This document shows positions 26,198 through 34,460 of a stretch of 64,000 bases of DNA, piece by piece. Within the stretch, counting starts at the first letter, position 1, and the number at the start of each line of letters is the position of its first letter. Origin of the DNA: Clostridiaceae bacterium BL-3. GTDB taxonomy: Bacteria > Bacillota > Clostridia > Clostridiales > Clostridiaceae. The stretch covers positions 1,860,001 to 1,924,000 of the forward strand of contig CADDXC010000001.1 of the NCBI GenBank assembly GCA_902809985.1. The letters run 5' to 3'. The notes beneath the pieces were generated by a model. It had not been told where the DNA came from, made no database searches, and was given only the letters and a program-made list of their open reading frames with translations. A program made the position numbers and the translations under genes.

Positions 26198-26312
26198 TGA
26201 TATAATATTAGTAATAAGAGGGTGGATTATGAATTTAGTCTGCTTTATAATTGTATATGGTATTATAAATAATAGATAGGACTTTGGAGAGACTATCTAT
26301 TATTCTTTTTGG
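26198..26312 (+). ncRNA. Antisense RNA of type-I-toxin-like locus 2 (with its promoter)
   Basis: The extended -10 TGATATAAT (26198-26206) is identical to that of locus 1. The RNA would start near 26213 and end at a hairpin (AATAGATAG 26271-26279 / CTATCTATT 26293-26301) followed by ATTCTTTTT, a length of about 95-100 bases. The descending arm holds the complement of the stop codon of the small ORF at 26293-26472, as in locus 1. No ORF with a good start is present in the RNA. Confidence 0.6.
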
Positions 26313-26472
26313 AATTATTTATGTTTACTTTGGTATCAGATGATATTTCATCAGGTCTCAAAGTAATTTTATTTTCGATTTTAATATCTGACTTTTTATT
26401 AGATAATGCCACTATACAAATAGCAGTTATTGAAAATAAACTGAAGAATAATATTAAATATCCTTCTGCCAT
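26293..26472 (-). CDS. Small membrane peptide, type-I-toxin-like (locus 2)
   Basis: This 59-residue peptide starts at the ATG at 26472 with GAGGTGA upstream. Residues 5-23 form a hydrophobic helix (YLILFFSLFSITAICIVAL), followed by a polar, charged tail (SNKKSDIKIENKI ... NNSKKNNR). The mRNA promoter has an extended -10 TGATATAAT (minus, 26572-26580). The leader and the antisense region share an inverted GGGTGGATTATGA (26220-26232 / 26511-26523), which would let the message fold end to end. Form and layout repeat those of locus 1, but the peptide sequences differ. Confidence 0.6.
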   Translation of the reverse strand: MAEGYLILFFSLFSITAICIVALSNKKSDIKIENKITLRPDEISSDTKVNINNSKKNNR

Positions 26473-26616
26473 AAACGCATCACCTCTTCTTCATACGCAG
26501 ACATTATCAATCATAATCCACCCACAAATAAAGAAGAGGCAACCTTATACAATTTTCTTATTACATGTTAAATTATATCATACTCTGAAACTCTATTAAA
26601 GCCAGAAAAACAGAAC

Positions 26617-26648
26617 AGCTGGCAGGATATGTATTATTCCTGCCAGCT
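26617..26648. terminator. Strong bidirectional terminator after the penicillin-binding protein gene
   Basis: AGCTGGCAGG and CCTGCCAGCT pair perfectly around a 12-base loop. A T-rich tail follows on both strands. It begins close to the stop codon of the gene at 26651 and insulates it from toxin-like locus 2. Confidence 0.8.
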
Positions 26649-26650
26649 TT

Positions 26651-29329
26651 CTATTTGAGTAATAAAATTTTATCTTGAACTGCCTGTTTAAGTACTGAGG
26701 CAAGTTTTTGATTGTCAACTTTTGAAATCTTGGAAACAGCATCGTTCACTGCATTTTGAAAGTCGGAATCATTTTTATTGGTGTCAGCTGAAAAAGACTG
26801 TACTTTCTGAACCGATCCTGCCGCTTCTTTTTCTTTCTCAAGAATATCGGCCTGTTCCTGTTTTTGCTGCTGTTCTTTCTGCTTCTGCAATTCCTGCTGC
26901 TCCCTCAGAAGCTCTTTCTGATTGTTTAGTTTCTCTGCCTCAGAATTGTTTCTTTCTATTTCCAGCTGCTGCTGTTTTTCCTGATCTTTTTTTACATTTT
27001 CCCATTTGTCCCTGCTTGGTCTAAGCTGGGCAGTCCTTTTGTCAAGTCTGTCTTTATATAAATTTGCCTTATCAATATCAATAATCTGTCCTATCAGGTA
27101 ATTTATACTATCTCGCAGGCTATCTATAGCTTGTATGCTATCAACACTTGTATAAGACTGAGATTCATATTTCTCAAGTAACTTTTCAACTTCCTTTTCC
27201 CTTTGAGGTTCAGATTCCCTGTAAGCAGCTTCCTTTTGTGCCCTGGATGCAGCTTCGGCCTTTCTCTTTTCCTCTTCTATTTCATCAAGTATTGGCTTTG
27301 AAAACATATCCTGTAGTCCGCTGTTATAATCAACCTTTTCACCTGTTTGCGGATTTATATATTTATAAACCACCGTATCAGGCTTTTTAAATTCTATAGG
27401 TTTCAAATTCTGGTGAATCTTATCCATGTAATCTTTCCATATATGTCCGGGATACACGGCTCCATATAAATTGCTTATTTCCTCCGGCATGTCCGCCCCT
27501 ACCCAAACAACAGTCGTATAATATTTCGTGTATCCGCAGAACCATCCATCCTTGTTGCTCGAAGTCGTTCCTGTCTTGCCTGCTGCTATCTGTCCGTTTG
27601 CAAGGGCAAGCTTATGGCCGGTAGCGTAATCTTCAGTAAGTACTCCTTTCAAAATATCCGTCATCATATAGGCGGATTCTCTGGTATATATTTTTTTCCT
27701 GCCAAGAGTTTTCTGATCTTTTACAATAATGGATCCATCCTGATATGTCATTTTTCTTACACAAGTAGTTTCCGCATATCCCCCACCATGTTCAAGTGTG
27801 GAATAAGCCCCTGCCATCTCCACCGGAGAAGTACCTTTTGTAAAACCACCTATTGCTGCTATTGAATTATAATCTTCCTTGTAGATTCCAGTGAAGTGCA
27901 TATTTAGAAGATACGACATTAATTTATTAGGACCAAGCCTTGTCATCAATATATACGGTATTGTATTCAATGACATTTCAGTTGCATACCTTAAAGTTAC
28001 GCTTCCAAAATAAGTTCTTTCATCATTCTGTGGTCCGCCTGGAATATATTGATCAACAACCCTTGATAATGGATGGTACTTATTATCAAAAGCTGGTGTA
28101 TACACAAGAATAGGTTTTATTGCAGAACCCGGCTGTCTATAGGAAAGAAACGCCCTGTTGAACTCGTCATCTGTTCCTCTTCCCCCAACTATGGCGGCCA
28201 CATACCCTGTAGCATTGTCAATACTTACGGCAGCTCCCTGTACATTATATTTATTTGTCTTCGAGTCTTTTCCTGTAAATCCTGAAAGCCCCGAATCCAC
28301 ACTATTCTGCAGCTGTTTCTGTTTTGACATTTCTATAGATGTGTAAATAGAATAACCTCCTGCCCTGACACGTTTGTCATAATCAGAATATGTGTAGCTG
28401 TATTTTTTCTGATACTTGGTCTTATCTACGTCGCTTTTAAATTCATATTTGAATTTAAATCCATCATATTTCATAAGATCTTTTACTGCATTGTCTATTG
28501 CAAAAGAAGTTACATAATTGTCCTTTGGCAGTTCTGGCTGTGATAGTTTTAATACAATCTCCTCTTTTACTGCACTGTCATATTTAACCTTATTTATATA
28601 TTTCTCATCAAGCATTGCCTTTAAAATCAAATTTCTTCTTTTCAGTGTATTGGTTTTATTGGTTATGGGATCATATAGAGATGGATTATTGGGAATTGCA
28701 GCTAGAAAAGCTGTTTCAGACAAGGTTAAATCTTTGATGTCTTTCTGGAAATATCCCTTTGCAGCTGTCTCCACACCATAATTGCCCCTGCCAAAATATA
28801 CGTTGTTCAAGTAGAATTCCAGTATCTTGTCTTTCGAATATTTGTGTTCAACATCCATTGCAAGCAAGGCTTCTTCTATTTTTCTATCCAAAGTTTTTTT
28901 ATTTGATAAGAATACGTTCTTGACAAGCTGCTGGGTTATGGTGCTGCCGCCCTGTACGGCTTCCCCTTTATTTCTAAATATCTGTACAAGTGCTCTTGTC
29001 GTTCCCTTTATACTTATTGCACCATGTTTTCTAAAATCTTTATCTTCTATAGCTACAAAAGCATTTTGAATATTAGACGGAATGTTTTCAAGTGAAGTAT
29101 AAGTATAATTTTGTGAAATGAGTTTGCTTATAACTTTATTATCCTTATCATAAATTGTGGTATACCCTTTTCTTTCAAAAGTGGAATCAATAACAAGTTG
29201 CTTTTTCTGATTTACATCAGCAATAATGGAATCTATTTCACCCTTATGGGTTCCATATGTAATTCCTGCACCTGCAGCCATCAATCCAAATATCACTGCA
29301 GATACAATAATTACTCTTTTATGTTTCAC
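26651..29329 (-). CDS. Class A penicillin-binding protein (PBP1A type)
   Basis: This is an 892-residue protein. Residues 6-26 are the membrane anchor. The GT51 transglycosylase domain is at about 70-240, with catalytic Glu in AIEDKDFRKHG (E95) and QGGSTITQQLVKN. The transpeptidase domain is at about 340-640, with SAIK (Ser402) and the KTGT motif (AAGKTGTTSSNKDGW). The C-terminal 200 residues are a long Gln/Glu/Lys-rich coiled coil, unusual in length. It polymerises and cross-links peptidoglycan outside the membrane. It follows two small genes on the same strand and ends at a strong terminator. All catalytic residues are present. Confidence 0.93.
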   Translation of the reverse strand: MKHKRVIIVSAVIFGLMAAGAGITYGTHKGEIDSIIADVNQKKQLVIDSTFERKGYTTIYDKDNKVISKLISQNYTYTSLENIPSNIQNAFVAIEDKDFRKHGAISIKGTTRALVQIFRNKGEAVQGGSTITQQLVKNVFLSNKKTLDRKIEEALLAMDVEHKYSKDKILEFYLNNVYFGRGNYGVETAAKGYFQKDIKDLTLSETAFLAAIPNNPSLYDPITNKTNTLKRRNLILKAMLDEKYINKVKYDSAVKEEIVLKLSQPELPKDNYVTSFAIDNAVKDLMKYDGFKFKYEFKSDVDKTKYQKKYSYTYSDYDKRVRAGGYSIYTSIEMSKQKQLQNSVDSGLSGFTGKDSKTNKYNVQGAAVSIDNATGYVAAIVGGRGTDDEFNRAFLSYRQPGSAIKPILVYTPAFDNKYHPLSRVVDQYIPGGPQNDERTYFGSVTLRYATEMSLNTIPYILMTRLGPNKLMSYLLNMHFTGIYKEDYNSIAAIGGFTKGTSPVEMAGAYSTLEHGGGYAETTCVRKMTYQDGSIIVKDQKTLGRKKIYTRESAYMMTDILKGVLTEDYATGHKLALANGQIAAGKTGTTSSNKDGWFCGYTKYYTTVVWVGADMPEEISNLYGAVYPGHIWKDYMDKIHQNLKPIEFKKPDTVVYKYINPQTGEKVDYNSGLQDMFSKPILDEIEEEKRKAEAASRAQKEAAYRESEPQREKEVEKLLEKYESQSYTSVDSIQAIDSLRDSINYLIGQIIDIDKANLYKDRLDKRTAQLRPSRDKWENVKKDQEKQQQLEIERNNSEAEKLNNQKELLREQQELQKQKEQQQKQEQADILEKEKEAAGSVQKVQSFSADTNKNDSDFQNAVNDAVSKISKVDNQKLASVLKQAVQDKILLLK

Positions 29330-29349
29330 AGAGATTACCTCCTTGACAT

Positions 29350-29757
29350 TTAATTATGATTACTTGATTTATGAAATATTATTTCTTCAGTTTGTAAGGT
29401 TCTAGGTATGAATTCCAGTCTGTTGCAGCAGGCAAGGGCATATTTGAAAAACAGATAAGCTTTTCTGAATTGAAGGGTTTTGTAATAACATAAGCCTATA
29501 TTATAGATAAAATATGAATAGTAGCTGTCGTAGCCATTGTAGCCAAGTTGCAACAGTTTTCTAAACCCTTTAAGTGCTATATCAAAACGACTGAGCCTGG
29601 CATAAGAAAAATACATAAAATACATTTCATCAAGACAATTCGTTGAATCACCATCAATATTCTGCAGAATTGATATAACTTCAGAATACTTTCCTCCATC
29701 AAATAGTTCCTTTATCTTTTTAAAATTAAGATCCACTACTACTAACACCCCTATCAA
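29350..29757 (-). CDS. TPR-like protein of unknown role
   Basis: This 135-residue protein has two or three helical-repeat units with the spacing of tetratricopeptide repeats (FDGGKYSEVISIL, ALKGFRKLLQLGY, LQFRKAYLFFKYALACC). No signal peptide is certain. A GTG/ATG choice exists at the start; the GTG four residues before LNFKKI has AGGGGTG upstream. It lies 20 bases before the penicillin-binding protein gene, so the two are probably co-transcribed and it could be a scaffold for cell-wall work; that is inference. Confidence 0.55.
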   Translation of the reverse strand: MIGVLVVVDLNFKKIKELFDGGKYSEVISILQNIDGDSTNCLDEMYFMYFSYARLSRFDIALKGFRKLLQLGYNGYDSYYSYFIYNIGLCYYKTLQFRKAYLFFKYALACCNRLEFIPRTLQTEEIIFHKSSNHN

Positions 29758-29777
29758 CTTTTTCTCTAATCATCCCA

Positions 29778-30137
29778 TTATATGGAAAAATATTCATTTC
29801 CCTTAAGGATCATTATTTTATTTTTACTTTCTAAATCTGGAATTTTGTATTTGATAAATTCGAGAATTTCCTTTTTGGTTCCTATGATTGATATGGCTTG
29901 AGATTTGAAATTCGGATTATTTAGACATCCTGAAGAGAGTATTTTCAAATAGTACTCTATGGAATTGAGATTTTTAACATTAACAGTTACTGTGTCCATA
30001 CCTTTTAGAAAATCTATGCTGATACTGCTTTTATCAGTGGACTTCTGTACATATATAACAAGTTTACATAGTAACTTTTCTATTTTCCTTTTGTCTTTTT
30101 CATTTTTATAGCATATGGCCATAATGATGTTTCGCAT
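29778..30137 (-). CDS. Hypothetical 119-residue protein
   Basis: It is an alpha/beta protein with no recognised family, no membrane segment and a CLNNPNFKSQAISIIGTKKEIL stretch of unclear meaning. It is the first gene of the operon with the TPR-like protein and the penicillin-binding protein (20-base gaps). No function is proposed. Confidence 0.55.
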   Translation of the reverse strand: MRNIIMAICYKNEKDKRKIEKLLCKLVIYVQKSTDKSSISIDFLKGMDTVTVNVKNLNSIEYYLKILSSGCLNNPNFKSQAISIIGTKKEILEFIKYKIPDLESKNKIMILKGNEYFSI

Positions 30138-30505
30138 CTAAGCACCCCCAGTATCAGGCCAGTATTTATTTCATATTAAATACTACTACAACATAAGGTA
30201 CTTAAACTTTATTCATTATTGTAAAATTTTTATGGTCAAAAGTGGTTGAAAATTTAGTTGTTTTTTACATATGTTTTTGTTTTGATTATTTTTTTACAAA
30301 AAACAAACACCCTAAATGACGGGTGCTTGTTTTACAATATAAAACTTGATAGGAGATCTAGTTTAAATATCTTATGGTGGTTGCATTTAAGTTTATCGTG
30401 CCCTGCAACCACAGACACTAATTTACACTCACGGATTATTTTAATATGAAAATAGACACTAATCTAACAGTGTCTATTTCTCAATATGTAAAATGGTATA
30501 GTACT
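30138..30505. other. Intergenic region with three hairpins
   Basis: These 368 bases contain no gene. AAACAAACACCC/GGGTGCTTGTTT (30301-30332, one mismatch) has T-runs on the minus side and acts as a terminator. GTGGTTGCA/TGCAACCAC (30377-30412) is a hairpin without a T-run. AATAGACACT/AGTGTCTATT (30451-30478) has TTTTC on the minus side and ends the restriction-enzyme transcript. Confidence 0.65.
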
Positions 30506-31816
30506 TTAGCTTTCACTAATAGCTATAACATCAAGAATCCAATTTAACCAGCTTCTTACAGTTCTGGCTCTTCTTCCACGCGTATCATTATTCACTCTTT
30601 TTATATTACATTTTTCCATTATGGCAACTATATCTGATACGGATGGAACATTAAGGGTATTTAAATAAATTTTCATTGCATAGTTAAATACATTATGGGA
30701 CAATATTAATTTAAACAAACTTAAATATTTTTCCGTACTCCTCATTTCCATAATTTTTCTACCTTTATCGGAAATACTTATTGTACCTTTCCTCAATTGT
30801 CTATTTGCTAATCCCAAATAGGCACAAGCATTTGAATAATAATCAGCCTGTCTACTTACTATTCCAAAGTCTACAGTTATTTCCTCTTTTGAAATAAATT
30901 CTTTTTCTTCATATAATTTATTAATTATCCCGATAATATTTTCAAATGTATCTGCCTGGGGAAAAGGAATATCCAATGGTTCTTCTAATACCCTATTAGT
31001 CTTAATAATTTTAATAACATCATCAACAGTTATATTAAAATCATCTATCATAAACTTTCTAATCTTTTTCAATTTCAATGAATTATAATTTTCATCTTGT
31101 TCTACGTCATATATATAAAATGAAAATACATTATTTGAATATGTAAGGTAACATGGAATAACCGTCTTATTCACTTTATTGCTTATTAGTCTATATGGGT
31201 AATATAACTGTCTGGTTATAAAGTCTTTAAATATACTGTTTTTAGCTTCTAGTAGTAAAATTTTATCTCTGCCTTCAAAAGCAGCATCAACTTCGCATTG
31301 TGCTCTGTCTACCGATATTTTAAATTGATTATTTGAGATATCATTTATATAAAAATCAAATTTTCCGGAACTCATTCTGCCATTAAAAGTTAAATATACT
31401 TCTTCATCCTCCAATATATTATTGAAAATTTTTGATATGTATGCACAATTTATTGCATTAGCTTCTGAGTATATATTTTTGTAGTCAATGCCTTCTATCC
31501 ATTCTGGAAAATTAATTTTTTCTATTTTTGTTTTTCTCTCATCATTAAAGTCTTGGTAAGCTCTAAATCTTCCTATTATATAATTCCCTCTAGTAACAGG
31601 TAATATGGATAATTTATTTTCGACAAATATACTCGGCAAGCTATCCTTATAATCAAATTTAGTCATCAACCTAGGTTCATAGTATTTTTTTATTTGTTCA
31701 GCACTAATGAAATATTGATTTTCTTTGTCTATATTTTCTAATATCCTAAGTTCTTCAAACAATTTCTCCCACTTTTTATCTATCTTTCTGTCCTTATTAT
31801 CATTTCCCTTCCCCAT
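30506..31816 (-). CDS. Type II restriction endonuclease, recognition site unknown
   Basis: This is a 436-residue protein. The core CEVDAAFEGRDKILLLEAKNS (about residues 178-198) has the Glu-Asp ... Glu-Ala-Lys spacing of a PD-(D/E)XK nuclease. The C-terminal half contains winged-helix-like segments. The ATG lies 11 bases after the stop of an adenine methyltransferase gene on the same strand, so together they form a type II restriction-modification operon. The recognition sequence cannot be read from the proteins; the Dam-like methylase makes an adenine-containing site likely. A terminator follows (30451-30478). Confidence 0.72.
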   Translation of the reverse strand: MGKGNDNKDRKIDKKWEKLFEELRILENIDKENQYFISAEQIKKYYEPRLMTKFDYKDSLPSIFVENKLSILPVTRGNYIIGRFRAYQDFNDERKTKIEKINFPEWIEGIDYKNIYSEANAINCAYISKIFNNILEDEEVYLTFNGRMSSGKFDFYINDISNNQFKISVDRAQCEVDAAFEGRDKILLLEAKNSIFKDFITRQLYYPYRLISNKVNKTVIPCYLTYSNNVFSFYIYDVEQDENYNSLKLKKIRKFMIDDFNITVDDVIKIIKTNRVLEEPLDIPFPQADTFENIIGIINKLYEEKEFISKEEITVDFGIVSRQADYYSNACAYLGLANRQLRKGTISISDKGRKIMEMRSTEKYLSLFKLILSHNVFNYAMKIYLNTLNVPSVSDIVAIMEKCNIKRVNNDTRGRRARTVRSWLNWILDVIAISES

Positions 31817-31827
31817 AATTATCCCAC

Positions 31828-32661
31828 CTATATATCATAGTTTCTAACCAATACTTCTTCGACTTCTCCTCTTTTAGATGCAATACTATTGATTGATCTA
31901 TTGGCATTAACTATTTCAATATTATAATTATTATAAAGATTTCTAATAAATTCAGTGTTACTGTTTGATAAAAGAAATTTTATTTTCTTTTTATTTAATT
32001 CATCACAGACCTCTTTTAATTCAATCTGCTGATCTTTTCCAAACCCTCCCATAGTGTATCCTGTAAAATTGGAACTATGACTTACAGGATCATATGGAGG
32101 ATCAAGATACACAAATGAATTTTTTTTAATTCCTTTTAGAACTTCTTTATAATCACCAGATTTTATTACAATATTATTTTCATTTAGAAATTTACTTACC
32201 GCTTTCAGAACTACATCGTTAACAATATTGGGGTTCTTGTATCGTCCAAAAGGGGTATTAAAATATCCTGCCTGGTTTACCCTATATAATCCATTGTAAC
32301 ATGTTTTATTCAAGTATATAAATCTACTGGCTTTTTTTATTTCCGACCAGTTTTCATATTCTTTTTTTCTGTCAGATTCTCTCATATTATAATAGAATTC
32401 TTCATCATTTGGATAAGTTTTTAGATATTCAATTAACTCTTCAACATTATTCTTTATAACATTATATGTATTTATTAATTCAGAATTATAATCATTTATA
32501 ACAGCATTTTTAGGCTGCAGATCAAAGAAAATAGCTCCTCCACCCACAAATGGTTCATAATATTTATAATTACCTTTAGGTATATATTTACTTATTTCTT
32601 TAATTAACTGACGCTTTCCACCAACCCATTTTACAAAAGGTTGAACCAGTTTATTTTTCAC
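31828..32661 (-). CDS. DNA adenine methyltransferase (D12 class, Dam-like)
   Basis: This is a 277-residue protein. Motif X/I is PFVKWVGGKRQL and YYEPFVGGGAIFF, NDYNSELINTY follows, and motif IV is the catalytic DPPY in YLDPPYDPVS. All parts are present. A GTG at 32661 (AGGTGA five bases upstream) is the preferred start, with a GTG at 32670 as the alternative. It methylates the N6 position of adenine to protect the host from the adjacent endonuclease. Confidence 0.88.
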   Translation of the reverse strand: MKNKLVQPFVKWVGGKRQLIKEISKYIPKGNYKYYEPFVGGGAIFFDLQPKNAVINDYNSELINTYNVIKNNVEELIEYLKTYPNDEEFYYNMRESDRKKEYENWSEIKKASRFIYLNKTCYNGLYRVNQAGYFNTPFGRYKNPNIVNDVVLKAVSKFLNENNIVIKSGDYKEVLKGIKKNSFVYLDPPYDPVSHSSNFTGYTMGGFGKDQQIELKEVCDELNKKKIKFLLSNSNTEFIRNLYNNYNIEIVNANRSINSIASKRGEVEEVLVRNYDI

Positions 32662-32809
32662 AATAATCACCTACTTTTTTCTTTAATTAGCATACCTTCT
32701 TGAATATTATTTTACAATTAAAAAAGATATATTTCAAGAACATCTGTTTCTAATATAATTTTATATTAAGTATTTTCTTTTTATGCTTTTACCAAAATAT
32801 TTTTTAGAA

Positions 32810-32980
32810 TTATTTTGTTCCATGATAATTTTTCCAGCATCTATCACAAGTCAAGCAGCAGCGAGTGGCAAAATTAGGGCAGTGACCAGAAGCTGTATAC
32901 CCACTGTTAGTTGCCTTGGAATCATAGGCTATATTTTTTAGCCAATTAATCATATTTCTTTTTATTGTTATTAATTTCAA
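32810..32980 (-). CDS. Cys-rich micro-protein
   Basis: This 56-residue protein starts at a TTG (32980) with AAGGTGA upstream; an internal ATG at 32953 would give 47 residues. The end of the protein reads GHCPNFATRCCLTCDRCWKNYHGTK, with five Cys and two His close together. This could be a small zinc ribbon or a disulphide-rich secreted peptide, but no signal sequence is evident. No family was recognised. It is the first ORF upstream of the restriction-modification pair, 149 bases away and on the same strand. Confidence 0.45.
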   Translation of the reverse strand: MKLITIKRNMINWLKNIAYDSKATNSGYTASGHCPNFATRCCLTCDRCWKNYHGTK

Positions 32981-33231
32981 GAAATCACCTTCATTATAAT
33001 ATTAAAGTCAAGTTTTATAGTTATTATAGCATTTCACATCAATAAATTCGGTAACATATGATATAAATTCTTTAAATTGTGAACTAACCTTATTTTACGT
33101 TGTCAAATTAATGCGTTTTTCTCCTCTACGTTGCTTTAATATTTTTGTCTTTGTTTTACAAATTAATTAGCATTCTAACAAAACAGTTTCATCTGACTTT
33201 CCCTGCTCAACTTTACCTGAAATACTAAAAT

Positions 33232-33587
33232 ATCCAATAACACTTTTAATAAATGGAACTGCAGTATTTTAGAGATTAACGGAGAAGCTGACCATCTGCA
33301 TATTTTATTTGAAGCCCCTCCACAGGTACAGCTGTCTAAACTTATAAATAATTTTAAAACAGTAACTTCCAGGCTGATTAGAAGATACTACGCCGGTTAC
33401 CTGGCCAATTTCTACTGGAAACCTTTCTTCTGGAGTGAAAGTTACCTTGTTCTTTCTACAGGTGGTGCCACCATTGATATTATCGAACAGTACATTGAGA
33501 ACCAGTCTACTCCTTTTGAGTAGGAAAAACTAACTCCTCCTAAGCCTTCCCCTATAGAAGGGGATTGCGTTTTTCAGTTTTGTTCAA
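33232..33587 (+). mobile_element. Truncated copy of IS605 element 1 (3' part of tnpA plus element end)
   Basis: From 33232 the sequence is almost identical to 5660-6016: the last 97 or so codons of tnpA (including HLHIL and IEQYIENQ), the stop and the hairpin-bearing element end. Only scattered base changes are seen (for example Asp to Tyr in RRDYAGY). The 5' half and tnpB are missing. The matching ends define the tnpA-side terminus of element 1 as GTTCAA. Confidence 0.85.
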
Positions 33588-33699
33588 CCATCCCATTAAT
33601 TTTCATCTGTCACAAAGAATAAACCTTGTTGAGCCAGGTATAACATCCTCTGGGCATAATAAATTATAAGTTTTCTTTGCTTTTTAAACGATACTAGCA

Positions 33700-34155
33700 T
33701 TAACTCTGGATAAGATATTGACTATAATTAAAATTCCATAATCTCTGCTGGCCTCTTACAGATATTGGTTCTTTGAATTTTTCTAAATCAGTTAATTCCC
33801 ATACATAACGACCCGCTGTATAATCTCCAAATTCATATTCATTCCCTTCTATCGTTATTCCATCCCAGCCAATTTCAGCACTATCCTCCAAATCCTTAGA
33901 AATGTATATACAGCATCTTAAACATACTTTTGCAATTATCTTCCCCATAGGTAAATTATTCTTATTATTATATCCATGCTTTTTTAAAATACTTTTAAAA
34001 GGTTCTCTATCGCAAAGATCCATATAAACCTTCCCTTTTCCTGCATGGATAAGTAAATCTACTCTATAACTTGTTTTCCAACCTCTAGTTTCAAAATTTT
34101 TTTCTCCAATAGCTATAAGCGTAGCAAAAGGTTGTAGTATCGTTAAAACTTTCAA
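33700..34155 (-). CDS. ASCH-domain protein
   Basis: This 151-residue protein opens with the ASCH pattern: MKVLTILQPFATLIAIGEKNFETRGWKT, then LLIHAGKG, and ends with a tryptophan-containing beta strand (GRYVWELTD). ASCH domains are PUA-like folds thought to bind RNA and are common on phages and mobile elements. A good AGGAGG-type site lies upstream. It lies beside phage-type genes (methylase-helicase chimera). Confidence 0.8.
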   Translation of the reverse strand: MKVLTILQPFATLIAIGEKNFETRGWKTSYRVDLLIHAGKGKVYMDLCDREPFKSILKKHGYNNKNNLPMGKIIAKVCLRCCIYISKDLEDSAEIGWDGITIEGNEYEFGDYTAGRYVWELTDLEKFKEPISVRGQQRLWNFNYSQYLIQS

Positions 34156-34202
34156 TTTATTTATCCCTCCTAATTAATTCCTGTCACTATTTGCTATTTT
34201 TC

Positions 34203-34415
34203 TTATTTAAAATACATTTCTTGTTTTCTTTTAGGTAACTCAGGCTTTTGAAAGTTAACTACTTCCTGCTGTGAAAGAGGTCTTAAACTTATCCATACTT
34301 TTTGGATCTTATTCCAATAAAACAACCAGGCTTCATCTTTTTTTATTGCGCATCTGTAGGGTCTACTTAGAATATCTAGAAACACAAATCCCTTAGAATC
34401 CAATTCCTTCATCAT
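34203..34415 (-). CDS. Hypothetical 70-residue protein
   Basis: The start at the ATG at 34415 has AAGGAG nine bases upstream. The small protein is beta-rich and aromatic (EAWLFYWNKIQKVWISLRPL) and ends with a basic tail (ELPKRKQEMYFK). No family was recognised. It sits between the chimera and the ASCH protein on the same strand, as phage accessory genes do. Confidence 0.55.
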   Translation of the reverse strand: MMKELDSKGFVFLDILSRPYRCAIKKDEAWLFYWNKIQKVWISLRPLSQQEVVNFQKPELPKRKQEMYFK

Positions 34416-34460
34416 AATATTCATCTCCTTTTCATACATGCAAAAACCTTTAATGGTATA

